In this document: positions 16,527 to 25,460 of the stretch, piece after piece | How positions within the stretch are numbered: position 1 is the first letter of the stretch | Layout of the letters: every line of letters starts with the position of its first letter | Assembly: GCA_002280515.1 (NCBI GenBank) | Contig: NCEA01000037.1 | Span: 1 to 44,211 of the forward strand | DNA: 44,211 nucleotides | From: Rhodobacterales bacterium 32-67-9 | GTDB lineage: Bacteria > Pseudomonadota > Alphaproteobacteria > Rhodobacterales > Rhodobacteraceae | Direction: 5' to 3' | Program-made: the position numbers and the translations under genes | The notes under the pieces: generated by a model | Databases searched by the model: none | Seen by the model: the letters and a program-made list of their open reading frames with translations, nothing else | Told to the model about the DNA's origin: nothing

Positions 16527-18337
16527 TCCACGGTCACCGACTTGGCGAGGTTGCGCGGCTGGTCCACATCCGTCCCCTTCGCCACGGCGGCGTGGTAGGC
16601 CAGAAGCTGGGCCGGCAGCGCGTAGAGGATCGGCGCCAGAAGTTCCGGGCAGTCGGGCATCGAGAGCACCGACCATGTGCCTTCGCCGGCGGTCTTTGCT
16701 CCTTTCCCGTCGGTCACCAGAAGCACCTTGCCGTGGCGCGCCATCACCTCCTGCATGTTGGAGACGGTCTTGTCGAAGAGCCCGTCGCTCGGGGCGAAGA
16801 CCACGACCGGAACGGTCTTGTCGATGAGCGCGATGGGGCCGTGCTTCAGTTCGCCAGATGCATAACCTTCGGCGTGTATGTAGCTGATTTCCTTCAGTTT
16901 CAGCGCGCCTTCCAGGGCAAGCGGGAACATCGGCCCGCGGCCGAGGAAAAGCACGTCCTGCGCTTCCGCCAGCGCCGCGGCCATCGTCGCGATGACCGGC
17001 TCGCGTGACAGGGTCTGGTTCATCAGGCCCGGCAGGGTGGCGAGGTCGGCGAGGTGCCGGGCAAGTCCAGCATCGTCGATCCGGCCGCGGTCGCGCGCCG
17101 CCTTCAGCGCGAGGAGGAGGAGCGCGGTCAACTGGCAGGTGAAGGCCTTGGTGGAGGCGACGCCGACCTCGACCCCGGCGAGGATCGGCAGCGACAGGTC
17201 GCTTTCGCGCGCGATCGACGAGGTGGGGACGTTCACCACCGAAACGATCTTTTCCACCTTGCCGTCCGAGTAGCGCAGTGCCGCGAGCGTGTCGGCGGTC
17301 TCTCCAGACTGGCTGACGAAGATCGCGTAGGATTTCGCCGGCATCGGCGGTTCGCGGTAGCGGAACTCGCTGGCGATATCGACCTCGCAGGGCAGGCCGG
17401 CGAGGCTTTCGAACCAGTATTTCGCGGTCAGGCCGGCATAGTACGCGGTGCCGCAGGCCACGATCGTCACCCGGTCAAGCGCCGCGAAGTCGAGCCCGTC
17501 GGGCAGGTTGATCGTGCCGCCGGTCGTGTAATGCTTGATGGCGTCGGCGAGAACCACCGGCTGTTCGGCGATCTCCTTGGCCATGAAATGCTTGTAGCCC
17601 GCCTTCTCGATCCGGGTCTGGTCAAGCTGGATGCGGACGACCTCGCGGTTGGCGCGGCGGCCGTCGATGTCGTGAATTTCCGCGCCCTCGCGGGTGACGA
17701 AGGCGTAGTCGCCCTCTTCGAGATAGGTGATCCGGTCGGTCATCGGCGCGAGCGCGATGGCGTCGGAGCCGACGAACATCTCGCCGTCGCCGTGGCCGAT
17801 CGCGAGCGGCGAGCCCTTGCGGGCGGCGATCATCAGGTCTTCCTCGCCGTCGAAGAGGAAAAGGAGCGCGAAGGCGCCGTCGAGGCGGCGAAGCGTCGCC
17901 ACCGCCGCCTCGCGCGGGGCCATGCCGGCGTCCATGTAGTGGCGGGCGAGCATGACAACGGTTTCGGTGTCGGTCTCGGTCTCGCAGGACATGCCGGCGG
18001 CGGTCATCTCGGCGCGCAGTTCGCGGAAGTTCTCGATGATGCCGTTGTGGACGACGGCGACCGGGCCGGAACGGTGCGGATGGGCATTGACCACGGTGGC
18101 GGCACCGTGGGTCGCCCAGCGGGTGTGGCCGATCCCGGCCTTGCCGGCGAGGGGATCGTGGACAAGGAGGTCAGAGAGGTTGACGAGCTTGCCCACCGCC
18201 CGGCGCCGGTCGAGCCGGCCGTGGTTGACCGTGGCGATCCCGGCGGAATCGTAGCCGCGGTATTCGAGCCGCTTCAGCGCCTCGACGAGAATTGGCGCCA
18301 CCTCATGGTTGCCCAGCACCCCGACAATACCGCACAT
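16523..18337 (-). CDS. glmS: Glutamine--fructose-6-phosphate aminotransferase (isomerizing)
   Basis: A 604-aa enzyme that makes glucosamine-6-phosphate, the first step of amino-sugar supply for peptidoglycan and LPS. MCGIVGVLG places the catalytic cysteine at position 2. The glutaminase domain includes GIGHTRWATHGAAT and VHNGIIENFRELR. Two SIS sugar domains follow, with CGTAYYAGL, SQSGETADTLAALR and EISYIHAEGYASGELKHGP, and the C-terminus is NLAKSVTVE. Length fits the family (about 608). The long frame upstream of this ATG overlaps glmU and is not coding. The start overlaps the glmU stop by one base (TAATG). No glmS ribozyme is expected or seen. Confidence 0.97.
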   Translation of the reverse strand: MCGIVGVLGNHEVAPILVEALKRLEYRGYDSAGIATVNHGRLDRRRAVGKLVNLSDLLVHDPLAGKAGIGHTRWATHGAATVVNAHPHRSGPVAVVHNGIIENFRELRAEMTAAGMSCETETDTETVVMLARHYMDAGMAPREAAVATLRRLDGAFALLFLFDGEEDLMIAARKGSPLAIGHGDGEMFVGSDAIALAPMTDRITYLEEGDYAFVTREGAEIHDIDGRRANREVVRIQLDQTRIEKAGYKHFMAKEIAEQPVVLADAIKHYTTGGTINLPDGLDFAALDRVTIVACGTAYYAGLTAKYWFESLAGLPCEVDIASEFRYREPPMPAKSYAIFVSQSGETADTLAALRYSDGKVEKIVSVVNVPTSSIARESDLSLPILAGVEVGVASTKAFTCQLTALLLLALKAARDRGRIDDAGLARHLADLATLPGLMNQTLSREPVIATMAAALAEAQDVLFLGRGPMFPLALEGALKLKEISYIHAEGYASGELKHGPIALIDKTVPVVVFAPSDGLFDKTVSNMQEVMARHGKVLLVTDGKGAKTAGEGTWSVLSMPDCPELLAPILYALPAQLLAYHAAVAKGTDVDQPRNLAKSVTVE

Positions 18338-19689
18338 TATCTGGTCTCTTTCTGGCGTTTCGCCTTGTCGGCTTTCAGTTTTTCGAACAATTTCTTCGCG
18401 AGGCCGGGTTTGACCACCTGTTTCGCCCGGCCAAGGGCAACGGCGTTGTCCGGCACGTCCTCGGTGATCACCGAGCCTGATCCGGTCAGCGCCCCGGCGC
18501 CGACCCTGACCGGCGCCACCAGCATCGTGTCGGAGCCGATGAAGGCCCGCGCGCCGATCTCGGTCCGGTGCTTCATCACGCCGTCGTAGTTGCAGGTCAC
18601 GGTGCCGGCGCCGATATTGGTGTGCTCGCCGACGTGGGCGTCGCCGAGATAGGTCAGGTGGCCAACCTTCACGCCCTCGTCGAGGATCGCGTTCTTGATC
18701 TCGACGAAGTTGCCGACATGGACATCCTCGGCCAGTTCGGCGCCGGGACGGAGCCGGGCGAAGGGGCCGACGCGGGCGCCGCGCGAGATATGGCAGCCTT
18801 CGAGATGGCAAAAGGCGAGGATCTCGGCCTCCGACTCGACGGTCACGCCGGGGCCGAAGACGACGTTCGGGCCGATCACGGTGTCGCGGCCGACCACGGT
18901 GTCGAAGGCAAAGAACACGGTATCCGGCGCGGTCAGCGTGACGCCGTTCTCCTGCGCCTCGGCCCGGGCACGGGCCTGGAATGCCGCCTCGGCCGCCGCG
19001 AGGCCGGCGCGCGTGTCGATGCCGAGCGTCTCTTCCTCGGGGCAGGTCTCGGCGGCGGTGGAAAGACCGCGCGCGCGGGCGAGGGCGACGATGCCGGTCA
19101 GGTAGTATTCGCCGGAGGCGTTGTCGTTGCTCAGTGCCGCGACGAGATCGGCAAGGATCGGCGCGTCGCAGGCGACGACGCCGCTGTTGATCAAGGTGAT
19201 CTCGCGCTCCGCTGCCGTCGCGTCCTTGAACTCGACGATCCGGGTGAGCTGGCCGTCCTCCACCACCAGCCGACCGTAGCGCTGCGGCCGGGTATGATCG
19301 TGAAAGCCGAGCACCGTGACATCGGCGGTCGAGGCGGTCAGTTTCTCAAGCGTCTCGTCCCGGATGAAGGGCGTATCGCCGAAGAGCACCACAACCCGGC
19401 CCTCGAACCCCTGAAGCAGCGGCAGCGCCTGTGCGACCGCATGGCCAGTGCCGAGCTGTTCCTTCTGCACGACGATTTCGGCGGTCTCGTCATAGGCGAG
19501 GGCGGCCTTGCCCACCCGGTCGCCGCCGTGGCCGACGACGACGATCGTCCGGTCCGGGAAAAGCGCGGCCCCCGCCCGCATCGCATGGTGAAGGAGCGGC
19601 GCCGCCCCGAGCGGGTGCAGGACCTTGGGAAGGTCGGAATTCATCCGCGTCCCCTGTCCGGCGGCGAGAATGATGAGCGCTGTGGCCAT
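18337..19689 (-). CDS. glmU: Bifunctional UDP-GlcNAc pyrophosphorylase/GlcN-1-P acetyltransferase
   Basis: A 450-aa two-domain enzyme. The N-terminal uridylyltransferase has LAAGQGTRMNSDLPKVLHPL (about residues 8-27). The C-terminal left-handed beta-helix acetyltransferase shows hexapeptide repeats such as VIGPNVVFGPGVTVESEAEI and ARVGPFARLRPGAELAEDVHVG, and a C-terminal lysine-rich tail. It carries out the last two steps to UDP-GlcNAc, while the coupled glmS supplies the first. The gene diverges from the phosphatase gene across a 104-bp intergenic region. Confidence 0.97.
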   Translation of the reverse strand: MATALIILAAGQGTRMNSDLPKVLHPLGAAPLLHHAMRAGAALFPDRTIVVVGHGGDRVGKAALAYDETAEIVVQKEQLGTGHAVAQALPLLQGFEGRVVVLFGDTPFIRDETLEKLTASTADVTVLGFHDHTRPQRYGRLVVEDGQLTRIVEFKDATAAEREITLINSGVVACDAPILADLVAALSNDNASGEYYLTGIVALARARGLSTAAETCPEEETLGIDTRAGLAAAEAAFQARARAEAQENGVTLTAPDTVFFAFDTVVGRDTVIGPNVVFGPGVTVESEAEILAFCHLEGCHISRGARVGPFARLRPGAELAEDVHVGNFVEIKNAILDEGVKVGHLTYLGDAHVGEHTNIGAGTVTCNYDGVMKHRTEIGARAFIGSDTMLVAPVRVGAGALTGSGSVITEDVPDNAVALGRAKQVVKPGLAKKLFEKLKADKAKRQKETR

Positions 19690-19793
19690 GAATATGCTTT
19701 CCTTCGGGTCCGGCCCGTTTTAACCAAGGCCCCGGAGGCCGCAAGGGGGCGGGGATCAAAGTTCCTTTCGCCAGGTTACAGGGGCAGGGCGGG

Positions 19794-20465
19794 ATGCGCA
19801 CGGTAATCTTCGATCTCGACGGAACGCTGGCCGACACCTCGGCCGATCTCATTGCCGCCGCCAATGCCTGTTTCCGCGGGCTCGGCCACGGTGACCTGCT
19901 CCACCCGGTGCAGGATGCGCTGACCGCGTTTCACGGCGGACGGGCGATGCTGCGGCTCGGCTTCGCGCGGCTGGGTAGCGGCGGCGAGGACGAGGTCGAT
20001 CGCGCCTTCCCCGGCTTTCTCGCCGCCTACGAGGACGGCATCGACCGTGAGACCCGGCTTTATCCCGGCGCGGTCGAGGCGGTAGAGGCGCTGCGCGGCG
20101 CCGGCTTCCTTACCGGCATCTGCACCAACAAGCCCGAGCGGCTTGCCGCGATCCTGCTCGACCGCCTCGGTGTGCGCCACCTCTTCGCATCGCTCATCGG
20201 CGCCGATACCCTGCCGGTCCGAAAGCCTGACCCGGCGCCCTACCGGCTCTCGGTCGAGCGCGCCGGCGGCGCCGTGGCCCGGTCGATGCTGATCGGCGAT
20301 ACCGAGACCGACCGCAAGACCGCCGCGGCCGCCGGGGTTCCGGTGGCGCTCGTCACATTCGGCCCCGAAGGGCAGGGGGTCGGCCGACTGGCGCCGGAGG
20401 CCCTGCTCGATCATTTCGACGCGCTGCCGGCGCTGGCGGCGCAGATGCTGGGGGCTGCGGCATGA
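19794..20465 (+). CDS. gph: HAD-family phosphatase, phosphoglycolate phosphatase-like
   Basis: A 223-aa HAD hydrolase. Motif I is FDLDGTLADT at residues 6-15 with the nucleophilic aspartate, motif II is ICTNKP, and motif III/IV is RKPDP plus IGDTETDRKTAAAAG. Family members remove phosphate from 2-phosphoglycolate, and some act on sugar phosphates. The next gene overlaps it by 4 bp, so it may serve a different sugar phosphate in the same pathway as the StrS-type aminotransferase. AGGGGCAGGG precedes the start. Confidence 0.85.
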   Translation: MRTVIFDLDGTLADTSADLIAAANACFRGLGHGDLLHPVQDALTAFHGGRAMLRLGFARLGSGGEDEVDRAFPGFLAAYEDGIDRETRLYPGAVEAVEALRGAGFLTGICTNKPERLAAILLDRLGVRHLFASLIGADTLPVRKPDPAPYRLSVERAGGAVARSMLIGDTETDRKTAAAAGVPVALVTFGPEGQGVGRLAPEALLDHFDALPALAAQMLGAAA

Positions 20466-21685
20466 GCGATGGGTTCACCGGCAGCTTCACCCAGCAGGAA
20501 CCGATCCCCGAGGCGGGGATCGAGGCGGCGCTCAAGGTGCTGCGCCACGGCCGGCTGCACCGCTACAACACCGTGCCGGGCGAGGTGGCCGAGGTGGCGC
20601 TTCTCGAAGAGGAATTCGCGGCCTTCACCGGGGCGAACTACTGCCTCGCCGTGGCCTCGGGCGGCTATGCGCTCGGCTGCGTGCTGAGGGCGCTCGGCAT
20701 CGGCGCCGGCGACCGGGTGCTGACCAACGCTTTCACCCTCGCCCCGGTGCCGGGGGCGATCGCCGCGCTGGGGGCGGTTCCGGTCTTCGTCGAGACGACC
20801 GAGGCGTTGACAATCGACATCGACGATCTCGCGGCCAAAGCCACCGGCGCGAAGGCGCTCCTGCTCAGCCACATGCGCGGCCATATCTGCGACATGGACC
20901 GGCTGATGGCGGTCTGCGACGCGGCCGGGCTGAAGGTGGTCGAGGATTGCGCGCATACGATGGGTGCGGCCTGGCGTGGTACGCCCTCTGGCCGGCACGG
21001 CATCGCCGGCTGCTACTCGACCCAGACCTACAAGCACATGAATTCGGGCGAGGGCGGGCTGATCGTCTCGGACGATGCCGAGCTGATGGCGCGGGCCACC
21101 ATCCTGTCGGGCAGCTACATGCTTTACGGCCGCCACCGCGCCGCCCCGCCGGCCGAAGTGTTCGAGCGGGTGAAATACCTCACCCCCAATGTCTCGGGCC
21201 GGATGGACAACCTGCGGGCGGCGATCCTGCGTCCGCAACTGGCCGACCTTCCGCGCCAGTGCGCCCGCTGGAACGCACTCTACCGGGTGCTGGAGGAGGG
21301 CCTTGTGGCGACACCTGGCCTCCAACTGATCGCGCGGCCGGACGAGGAAGCCTATGTCGCCTCGTCTTTCCAGTTCCTGCTGCCCGACTGGCCGGCCGGC
21401 AAGGTCCGCGCCTTCCTGGCGCGCGCCGCCACGCGCGGGGTGGAGTTGAAATGGTTCGGCGCGGACGAACCGACGGGCTTCACCTCGCGCCACGACAGCT
21501 GGCGCTACGCCCCCGCCCAGTCCCTGCCGCGCACCGACCGCATCCTCGCCGGTCTGGTCGACATGCGCCTGCCGCTCACCTTCAGCGCCGATGACGCGGC
21601 GCTGATCGCCCGCATCCTGCGCGAAGAGGTCGCGGCGGTCTTCCAGAGCGATGCCGAGGCCACTGAGAGCCCGGCGGCCGACTGA
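20462..21685 (+). CDS. DegT/DnrJ/EryC1/StrS family PLP aminotransferase
   Basis: A 407-aa PLP enzyme. The segment NYCLAVASGGYALGCVLRALGIG binds cofactor phosphate, VVEDCAHTMGA carries the PLP-contacting aspartate, and the internal-aldimine lysine is in YSTQTYKHMNSGEGGL. The family usually transaminates keto sugars for cell-surface glycans or antibiotics. The last 15 residues are acidic and low-complexity. Translational coupling to the HAD phosphatase and the divergent glmUS pair hint at a surface-sugar role, but no glycosyltransferase is adjacent, so the substrate stays open. Confidence 0.85.
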   Translation: MSDGFTGSFTQQEPIPEAGIEAALKVLRHGRLHRYNTVPGEVAEVALLEEEFAAFTGANYCLAVASGGYALGCVLRALGIGAGDRVLTNAFTLAPVPGAIAALGAVPVFVETTEALTIDIDDLAAKATGAKALLLSHMRGHICDMDRLMAVCDAAGLKVVEDCAHTMGAAWRGTPSGRHGIAGCYSTQTYKHMNSGEGGLIVSDDAELMARATILSGSYMLYGRHRAAPPAEVFERVKYLTPNVSGRMDNLRAAILRPQLADLPRQCARWNALYRVLEEGLVATPGLQLIARPDEEAYVASSFQFLLPDWPAGKVRAFLARAATRGVELKWFGADEPTGFTSRHDSWRYAPAQSLPRTDRILAGLVDMRLPLTFSADDAALIARILREEVAAVFQSDAEATESPAAD

Positions 21686-21692
21686 ACCCGCC

Positions 21693-21760
21693 CATCTTCT
21701 GTTTCCAAGTACCTCGGGGGTGAACCCCGGACCCTGTCCGGGGGAGGGGGCAGCGCCCCC
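21693..21760 (-). repeat. Intergenic repeat copy B with hairpins
   Basis: The plus strand reads CATCTT, then CCAAGTACCTCGGGGG, then GC-rich inverted repeats including GGGGGC-AGC-GCCCCC (21746-21760). The pattern resembles the reverse complement of the element at 15816-15850 and the element at 25891-25939. It lies after the DegT gene and may terminate or protect that transcript, although it has no clear T-run. Confidence 0.45.
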
Positions 21761-21800
21761 TGCCTTGCCGCCGGCTCCGGCCCCGCGCGTCGGTGCCGTC

Positions 21801-21829
21801 TTGACCCGACTCGGGCTTCGATCTATGAA
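21801..21829 (+). promoter_or_regulatory. Promoter of the leucine-degradation genes (ivd)
   Basis: TTGACC (21801-21806), an exact 17-bp spacer and TATGAA (21824-21829) give a strong sigma-70-type promoter. The predicted start is near 21836, about 29 nt before the ivd ATG. A palindrome covers the predicted start site. Confidence 0.6.
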
Positions 21830-21830
21830 T

Positions 21831-21844
21831 TGAACATGTGTTCA
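21831..21844. promoter_or_regulatory. Palindromic operator over the ivd transcription start
   Basis: TGAACATGTGTTCA has 6-bp arms (TGAACA/TGTTCA) around a 2-bp centre, directly after the -10 element. TetR- or MerR-type regulators such as LiuQ and LiuR are known to control leucine/isovalerate genes in proteobacteria. No such regulator gene is in the window, so the binding protein is unknown. Confidence 0.5.
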
Positions 21845-21864
21845 TTTCCTGAGAGGGCAAGCCG

Positions 21865-23028
21865 ATGTTCACCGCGTCGATGACGTTCCATCTTGGCGAA
21901 GAGGTCGAGGCTTTGCGCGACATGGTGCACCGCTGGGCGCAAGAGCGGGTGAAACCGCTTGCGGCCGAGGTCGACCGCACCAACACCTTCCCGGCCGAAC
22001 TCTGGACGGAAATGGGCGCGCTCGGCCTTCTTGGCATCACCGTGCCGGAGGAATACGGCGGCGCGGGGATGAGCTACCTCGCCCATGTCATCGCGATCGA
22101 GGAGATCGCCCGCGCCTCGGCCTCCGTAAGCCTCTCCTACGGCGCCCATTCCAATCTCTGCGTCAACCAGATCAAGCTGAACGGCACGGATGCGCAGAAG
22201 CAGAAATACCTGCCCGGCCTGATCTCGGGCAGCCATGTCGGCGCTCTTGCGATGTCCGAGGCGGGCGCGGGGTCCGACGTCGTCTCGATGAAGCTCCGCG
22301 CCGAGAAGCGCAACGGCTACTACGTGCTGAACGGCACCAAGTTCTGGATCACCAACGGGCCGGACGCGGATACGCTCGTCGTCTATGCCAAGACCGACCC
22401 GGAGGCCGGATCGAAGGGCATCACCGCCTTCATCGTCGAGAAGACCTTCAAGGGGTTTTCCACCTCGAAGCATTTCGACAAGCTCGGGATGCGCGGCTCG
22501 AACACGGCGGAACTGATCTTCGACGATGTCGAGGTGCCGTTCGAGAACGTGCTCGGGACCGAAGGCAAGGGCGTCCGCGTCCTTATGTCGGGTCTCGATT
22601 ACGAACGTGTCGTGCTCTCCGGCATCGGCACCGGCATCATGGCCGCCTGCATGGACGAGGTCATGCCCTACCTCGCGCAGCGCAAGCAGTTCGGCCAGCC
22701 GATCGGGTCGTTCCAGCTGATGCAGGGCAAGATCGCCGACATGTATACCAAGATGAACTCCGCCCGCGCCTATGTCTACGAGGTCGCCCGCGCCTGCGAC
22801 CGGGGCGAGGTCACACGGGCCGATGCCGCGGCTTGCGTCCTCTACGCCTCCGAAGAGGCGATGACGGTCGCGCATCAGGCGGTGCAGGCGATGGGCGGGG
22901 CAGGCTTCATGAACGAAACCCCGGTCTCCCGCATATTCCGCGACGCCAAGCTGATGGAGATCGGCGCCGGGACGTCAGAAATCCGCCGGATGCTGATCGG
23001 GCGGGAATTGATGGGGGCGATGGGGTGA
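21865..23028 (+). CDS. ivd: Isovaleryl-CoA dehydrogenase
   Basis: A 387-aa FAD acyl-CoA dehydrogenase oxidising isovaleryl-CoA to 3-methylcrotonyl-CoA in leucine breakdown, with electrons passed to [23 protein letters not shown] and [22 protein letters not shown] are the acyl-CoA dehydrogenase signatures. The catalytic glutamate sits in [11 protein letters not shown] (Glu247), the position used by isovaleryl-CoA dehydrogenases rather than the C-terminal one of medium-chain enzymes. The C-terminus is [27 protein letters not shown] lies seven bases before the ATG. The other pathway genes follow after ompW. Confidence 0.94.
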   Translation: MFTASMTFHLGEEVEALRDMVHRWAQERVKPLAAEVDRTNTFPAELWTEMGALGLLGITVPEEYGGAGMSYLAHVIAIEEIARASASVSLSYGAHSNLCVNQIKLNGTDAQKQKYLPGLISGSHVGALAMSEAGAGSDVVSMKLRAEKRNGYYVLNGTKFWITNGPDADTLVVYAKTDPEAGSKGITAFIVEKTFKGFSTSKHFDKLGMRGSNTAELIFDDVEVPFENVLGTEGKGVRVLMSGLDYERVVLSGIGTGIMAACMDEVMPYLAQRKQFGQPIGSFQLMQGKIADMYTKMNSARAYVYEVARACDRGEVTRADAAACVLYASEEAMTVAHQAVQAMGGAGFMNETPVSRIFRDAKLMEIGAGTSEIRRMLIGRELMGAMG

Positions 23029-23040
23029 GCCATCATCGCG

Positions 23041-23085
23041 TTCCCGAGACGGGAAAGGGGGGCGCCGCCTACCTGGCGCACCCCC
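23041..23085. terminator. Possible bidirectional terminator between ivd and ompW
   Basis: Two adjacent inverted repeats lie between the convergent genes: TTCCCG-AGA-CGGGAA (23041-23055), and an imperfect stem with GGGGG-CGCC and GGCG-CA-CCCCC arms (about 23058-23085). Neither is followed by a long T-run, so intrinsic termination is plausible but not certain. Confidence 0.35.
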
Positions 23086-23111
23086 TCCCATCCCCGGCCG
23101 GCAAGGACGGA

Positions 23112-23705
23112 TCAGAACTTCATCACATAGGACACGCCGACCACGATCGGGTCGATCTCGGCCGTGCCGATCGCCGCGCCGTTCAGGGTCGCGTCGCTGT
23201 CGATGTCCATCCAGCGCACTTCGGTTCTGAGCGCGCCCTTCTCGGACAGCGCGAAATCGACGCCGGCCTTCACCGCCAGGCCGACCGAATCGTCCAGCTT
23301 GAGGTTGCCGAGCGGCGACTTCTCGCTGAAGAACGCGGTGTAGTTGAGACCGGCGCCGACGAAGGGCGTGAACTTGCCGGCGGTCGGGATGTGATAGACG
23401 ACCGACAGCGTGGGCGGCAGGTGCTTGACCGTGGCGACTTCGGCGCCGGCAAGGCTCACCGAATGCTTGAAGGGCGTGGCGGCCAGAAGCTCGATGCCGA
23501 TATTGTCCCAGGGGAAGTACTCGGCGGTGATCGTCGGGCGGGTATTGTCGCCCACGGTCGCGGCGGCACCGGCGAGCGTGCCATTGTCGTCCTTGGGCGA
23601 GACATAGCCGAAGCCGAGGCCGAGGGTCCAGTCGCCGGCGGACTGGGCGAAGACGGGCGTCGCGGCGGCAAGGGCGAGGATGGCGGGCAGAATCGTATGT
23701 TTCAT
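23112..23705 (-). CDS. ompW: OmpW family outer membrane beta-barrel protein
   Basis: A 197-aa precursor with a clear signal peptide (MKHTILPAILALAAATPVFA, cleaved before QSAGDW). The mature part shows OmpW features: WTLGLGFGYVSPKDD, PTITAEYFPWDNIGIELLAATPFKH, LPPTLSVVYHIP, FTPFVGAGLNYTAFF and the C-terminal aromatic VGVSYVMKF needed for barrel assembly. The family forms 8-stranded barrels for small hydrophobic molecules. ATG 23705 is preferred over the upstream in-frame start because the signal peptide begins there. An FNR-type box lies about 60 bp upstream. The gene interrupts the leucine-degradation block on the opposite strand. Confidence 0.9.
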   Translation of the reverse strand: MKHTILPAILALAAATPVFAQSAGDWTLGLGFGYVSPKDDNGTLAGAAATVGDNTRPTITAEYFPWDNIGIELLAATPFKHSVSLAGAEVATVKHLPPTLSVVYHIPTAGKFTPFVGAGLNYTAFFSEKSPLGNLKLDDSVGLAVKAGVDFALSEKGALRTEVRWMDIDSDATLNGAAIGTAEIDPIVVGVSYVMKF

Positions 23706-23763
23706 TTTCTTTCTCTCTCTTGTCGCGCGCAGGGCAGCCCTAGCAGGCGCCGGTTTTCCGGCT

Positions 23764-23777
23764 TTGACCTGAATCAA
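23764..23777. promoter_or_regulatory. FNR/FnrL-type binding site
   Basis: TTGACCTGAATCAA matches the FNR-type consensus TTGAT-N4-ATCAA with a single deviation (C for T in the left half). Its centre is about 65 bp upstream of the ompW ATG and 81 bp upstream of the mccB ATG. Low-oxygen regulation of ompW by FNR-type proteins is known in proteobacteria, so ompW is the more likely target. Confidence 0.5.
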
Positions 23778-23851
23778 GTTCGCGTGATCTCGGAAAAGGT
23801 TGTGGCGGAAAGCCTGCGCCAGGTGGGTGCAAGGACGGGGAGGGCGGTGCG

Positions 23852-25456
23852 ATGAAGCTCGAAAGCCGGGTTCTGACGGGAAGCGAGGCCTACCGCGCCA
23901 ACCGCGCGGCGCACGAGGCGCTGCTGGCGACGGTCGCCGACGCCGCCCGGCTCGCGGCCGCCGGGGGCGGCGCGAATTCCCTCGCCCGCCATGTCAGCCG
24001 TGGCAAGATGCCGCCGCGCGAACGGGTGGCGAACCTCCTCGACGCCGGCTCCCCGTTCCTCGAGATCGGCGCGTTGGCTGCCCACGGCATGTATGACGCT
24101 GCCGCCCCCGCCGCCGGCATGATCGCCGGGATCGGGCTGGTGCACGGGCAGGAAGTCATGGTCGTGGCCAACGACGCCACCGTGAAGGGCGGCACCTACT
24201 ACCCGATGACCGTGAAGAAACACCTCCGCGCCCAGGAGATCGCCGCGGAAAACCGCCTTCCCTGCATCTATCTCGTCGACAGCGGCGGCGCGAACCTGCC
24301 CAATCAGGACGAGGTCTTCCCCGACCGCGACCATTTCGGCCGCATCTTCTTCAACCAGGCGCAGATGAGCGCCAAGGGCATCCCCCAGATCGCAGTTGTC
24401 ATGGGATCGTGCACCGCAGGCGGCGCCTATGTGCCCGCCATGTCCGACGTCTCGATCATCGTGAAGGAACAGGGGACGATCTTCCTCGCCGGCCCGCCTT
24501 TGGTGAAGGCGGCGACGGGCGAGGTCGTCAGCGCCGAGGATCTCGGCGGCGGCGATGTCCACACGCGGCTTTCCGGTGTCGCCGACTACCTCGCCGAGGA
24601 TGACGCCCATGCGCTGGCCCTCGCCCGCCGGGCCATCGGCCATCTCAACCGGGGCAAGCCGCAGACGGTGCAATGGCAAAGCCCGGAAGACCCGGCCCAT
24701 GACCCCGACGAGATTTTCGGCGTGGTCCCGGCCGACCTCCGCACGCCTTACGACATCCGCGAGGTCATCGCCCGGATCGTCGACGGCTCCCGCTTCGACG
24801 AGTTCAAGCCGCGCTTCGGCGAAACGCTGGTGACCGGCTTTGCCCATGTCATGGGTTGCCCGGTCGGCATCGTCGCCAACAACGGCGTGCTCTTCTCCGA
24901 AAGCGCGGTCAAGGGCGCGCATTTCGTCGAGCTTTGCAGCCAGCGCAAGATCCCGCTCGTGTTCCTGCAGAACATCACCGGCTTCATGGTCGGCCGCAAA
25001 TACGAGAACGAAGGCATCGCCCGCCACGGCGCCAAGATGGTGACGGCGGTCGCCACCACCAACGTGCCGAAGATCACCATGCTGGTCGGCGGCTCGTTCG
25101 GCGCCGGCAACTACGGCATGGCGGGCCGCGCCTATTCGCCCCGCTTCCTCTGGACCTGGCCCAATTCCCGCATCTCGGTGATGGGCGGCGAACAGGCGGC
25201 GGGCGTCCTCGCCACCGTCAAGCGCGAGGGGATCGAGCGGTCCGGCGGCACATGGAGCGCCGAGGACGAGGCCGAGTTCAAGCGCCCCACCATCGAGATG
25301 TTCGAGGAACAATCCCACCCCCTCTACGCCTCCGCCCGGCTCTGGGACGACGGCATCATCGACCCGCGCCGCTCGCGCAAGGTGCTGGCACTGTCGCTTT
25401 CCGCCGCGCTCAACGCCCCGATCGAAGACACGCGCTTCGGCGTCTTCCGGATGTGA
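23852..25456 (+). CDS. mccB: 3-Methylcrotonyl-CoA carboxylase, beta (carboxyltransferase) subunit
   Basis: A 534-aa carboxyltransferase that transfers CO2 from biotin on MccA to 3-methylcrotonyl-CoA. Segments include [90 protein letters not shown], and [24 protein letters not shown] with [22 protein letters not shown]. The two crotonase-fold halves and full length match MCC beta more closely than propionyl-CoA carboxylase. mccA is about 500 bp downstream, with a broken thermonuclease-like gene between them. Confidence 0.94.
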   Translation: MKLESRVLTGSEAYRANRAAHEALLATVADAARLAAAGGGANSLARHVSRGKMPPRERVANLLDAGSPFLEIGALAAHGMYDAAAPAAGMIAGIGLVHGQEVMVVANDATVKGGTYYPMTVKKHLRAQEIAAENRLPCIYLVDSGGANLPNQDEVFPDRDHFGRIFFNQAQMSAKGIPQIAVVMGSCTAGGAYVPAMSDVSIIVKEQGTIFLAGPPLVKAATGEVVSAEDLGGGDVHTRLSGVADYLAEDDAHALALARRAIGHLNRGKPQTVQWQSPEDPAHDPDEIFGVVPADLRTPYDIREVIARIVDGSRFDEFKPRFGETLVTGFAHVMGCPVGIVANNGVLFSESAVKGAHFVELCSQRKIPLVFLQNITGFMVGRKYENEGIARHGAKMVTAVATTNVPKITMLVGGSFGAGNYGMAGRAYSPRFLWTWPNSRISVMGGEQAAGVLATVKREGIERSGGTWSAEDEAEFKRPTIEMFEEQSHPLYASARLWDDGIIDPRRSRKVLALSLSAALNAPIEDTRFGVFRM

Positions 25457-25460
25457 TCCG

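Noticed and set aside
16523-18811. Long N-terminal extension of GlmS to 18811
   Set aside because: It overlaps glmU in another frame, and GlmS must begin at MCGIVG so that the catalytic cysteine is N-terminal.
19690-19793. glmS-type ribozyme or riboswitch upstream of the amino-sugar genes
   Set aside because: glmS is the second gene with a 1-bp overlap to glmU, and the 104-bp gap before glmU has no recognisable conserved RNA structure; glmS ribozymes are known from Gram-positive bacteria.
21831-21844. LexA (SOS) box reading of TGAACATGTGTTCA
   Set aside because: GAAC-N4-GTTC is the Gram-positive LexA form. Alphaproteobacterial LexA uses GTTC-N7-GTTC, and a leucine-degradation promoter is not a typical SOS target.
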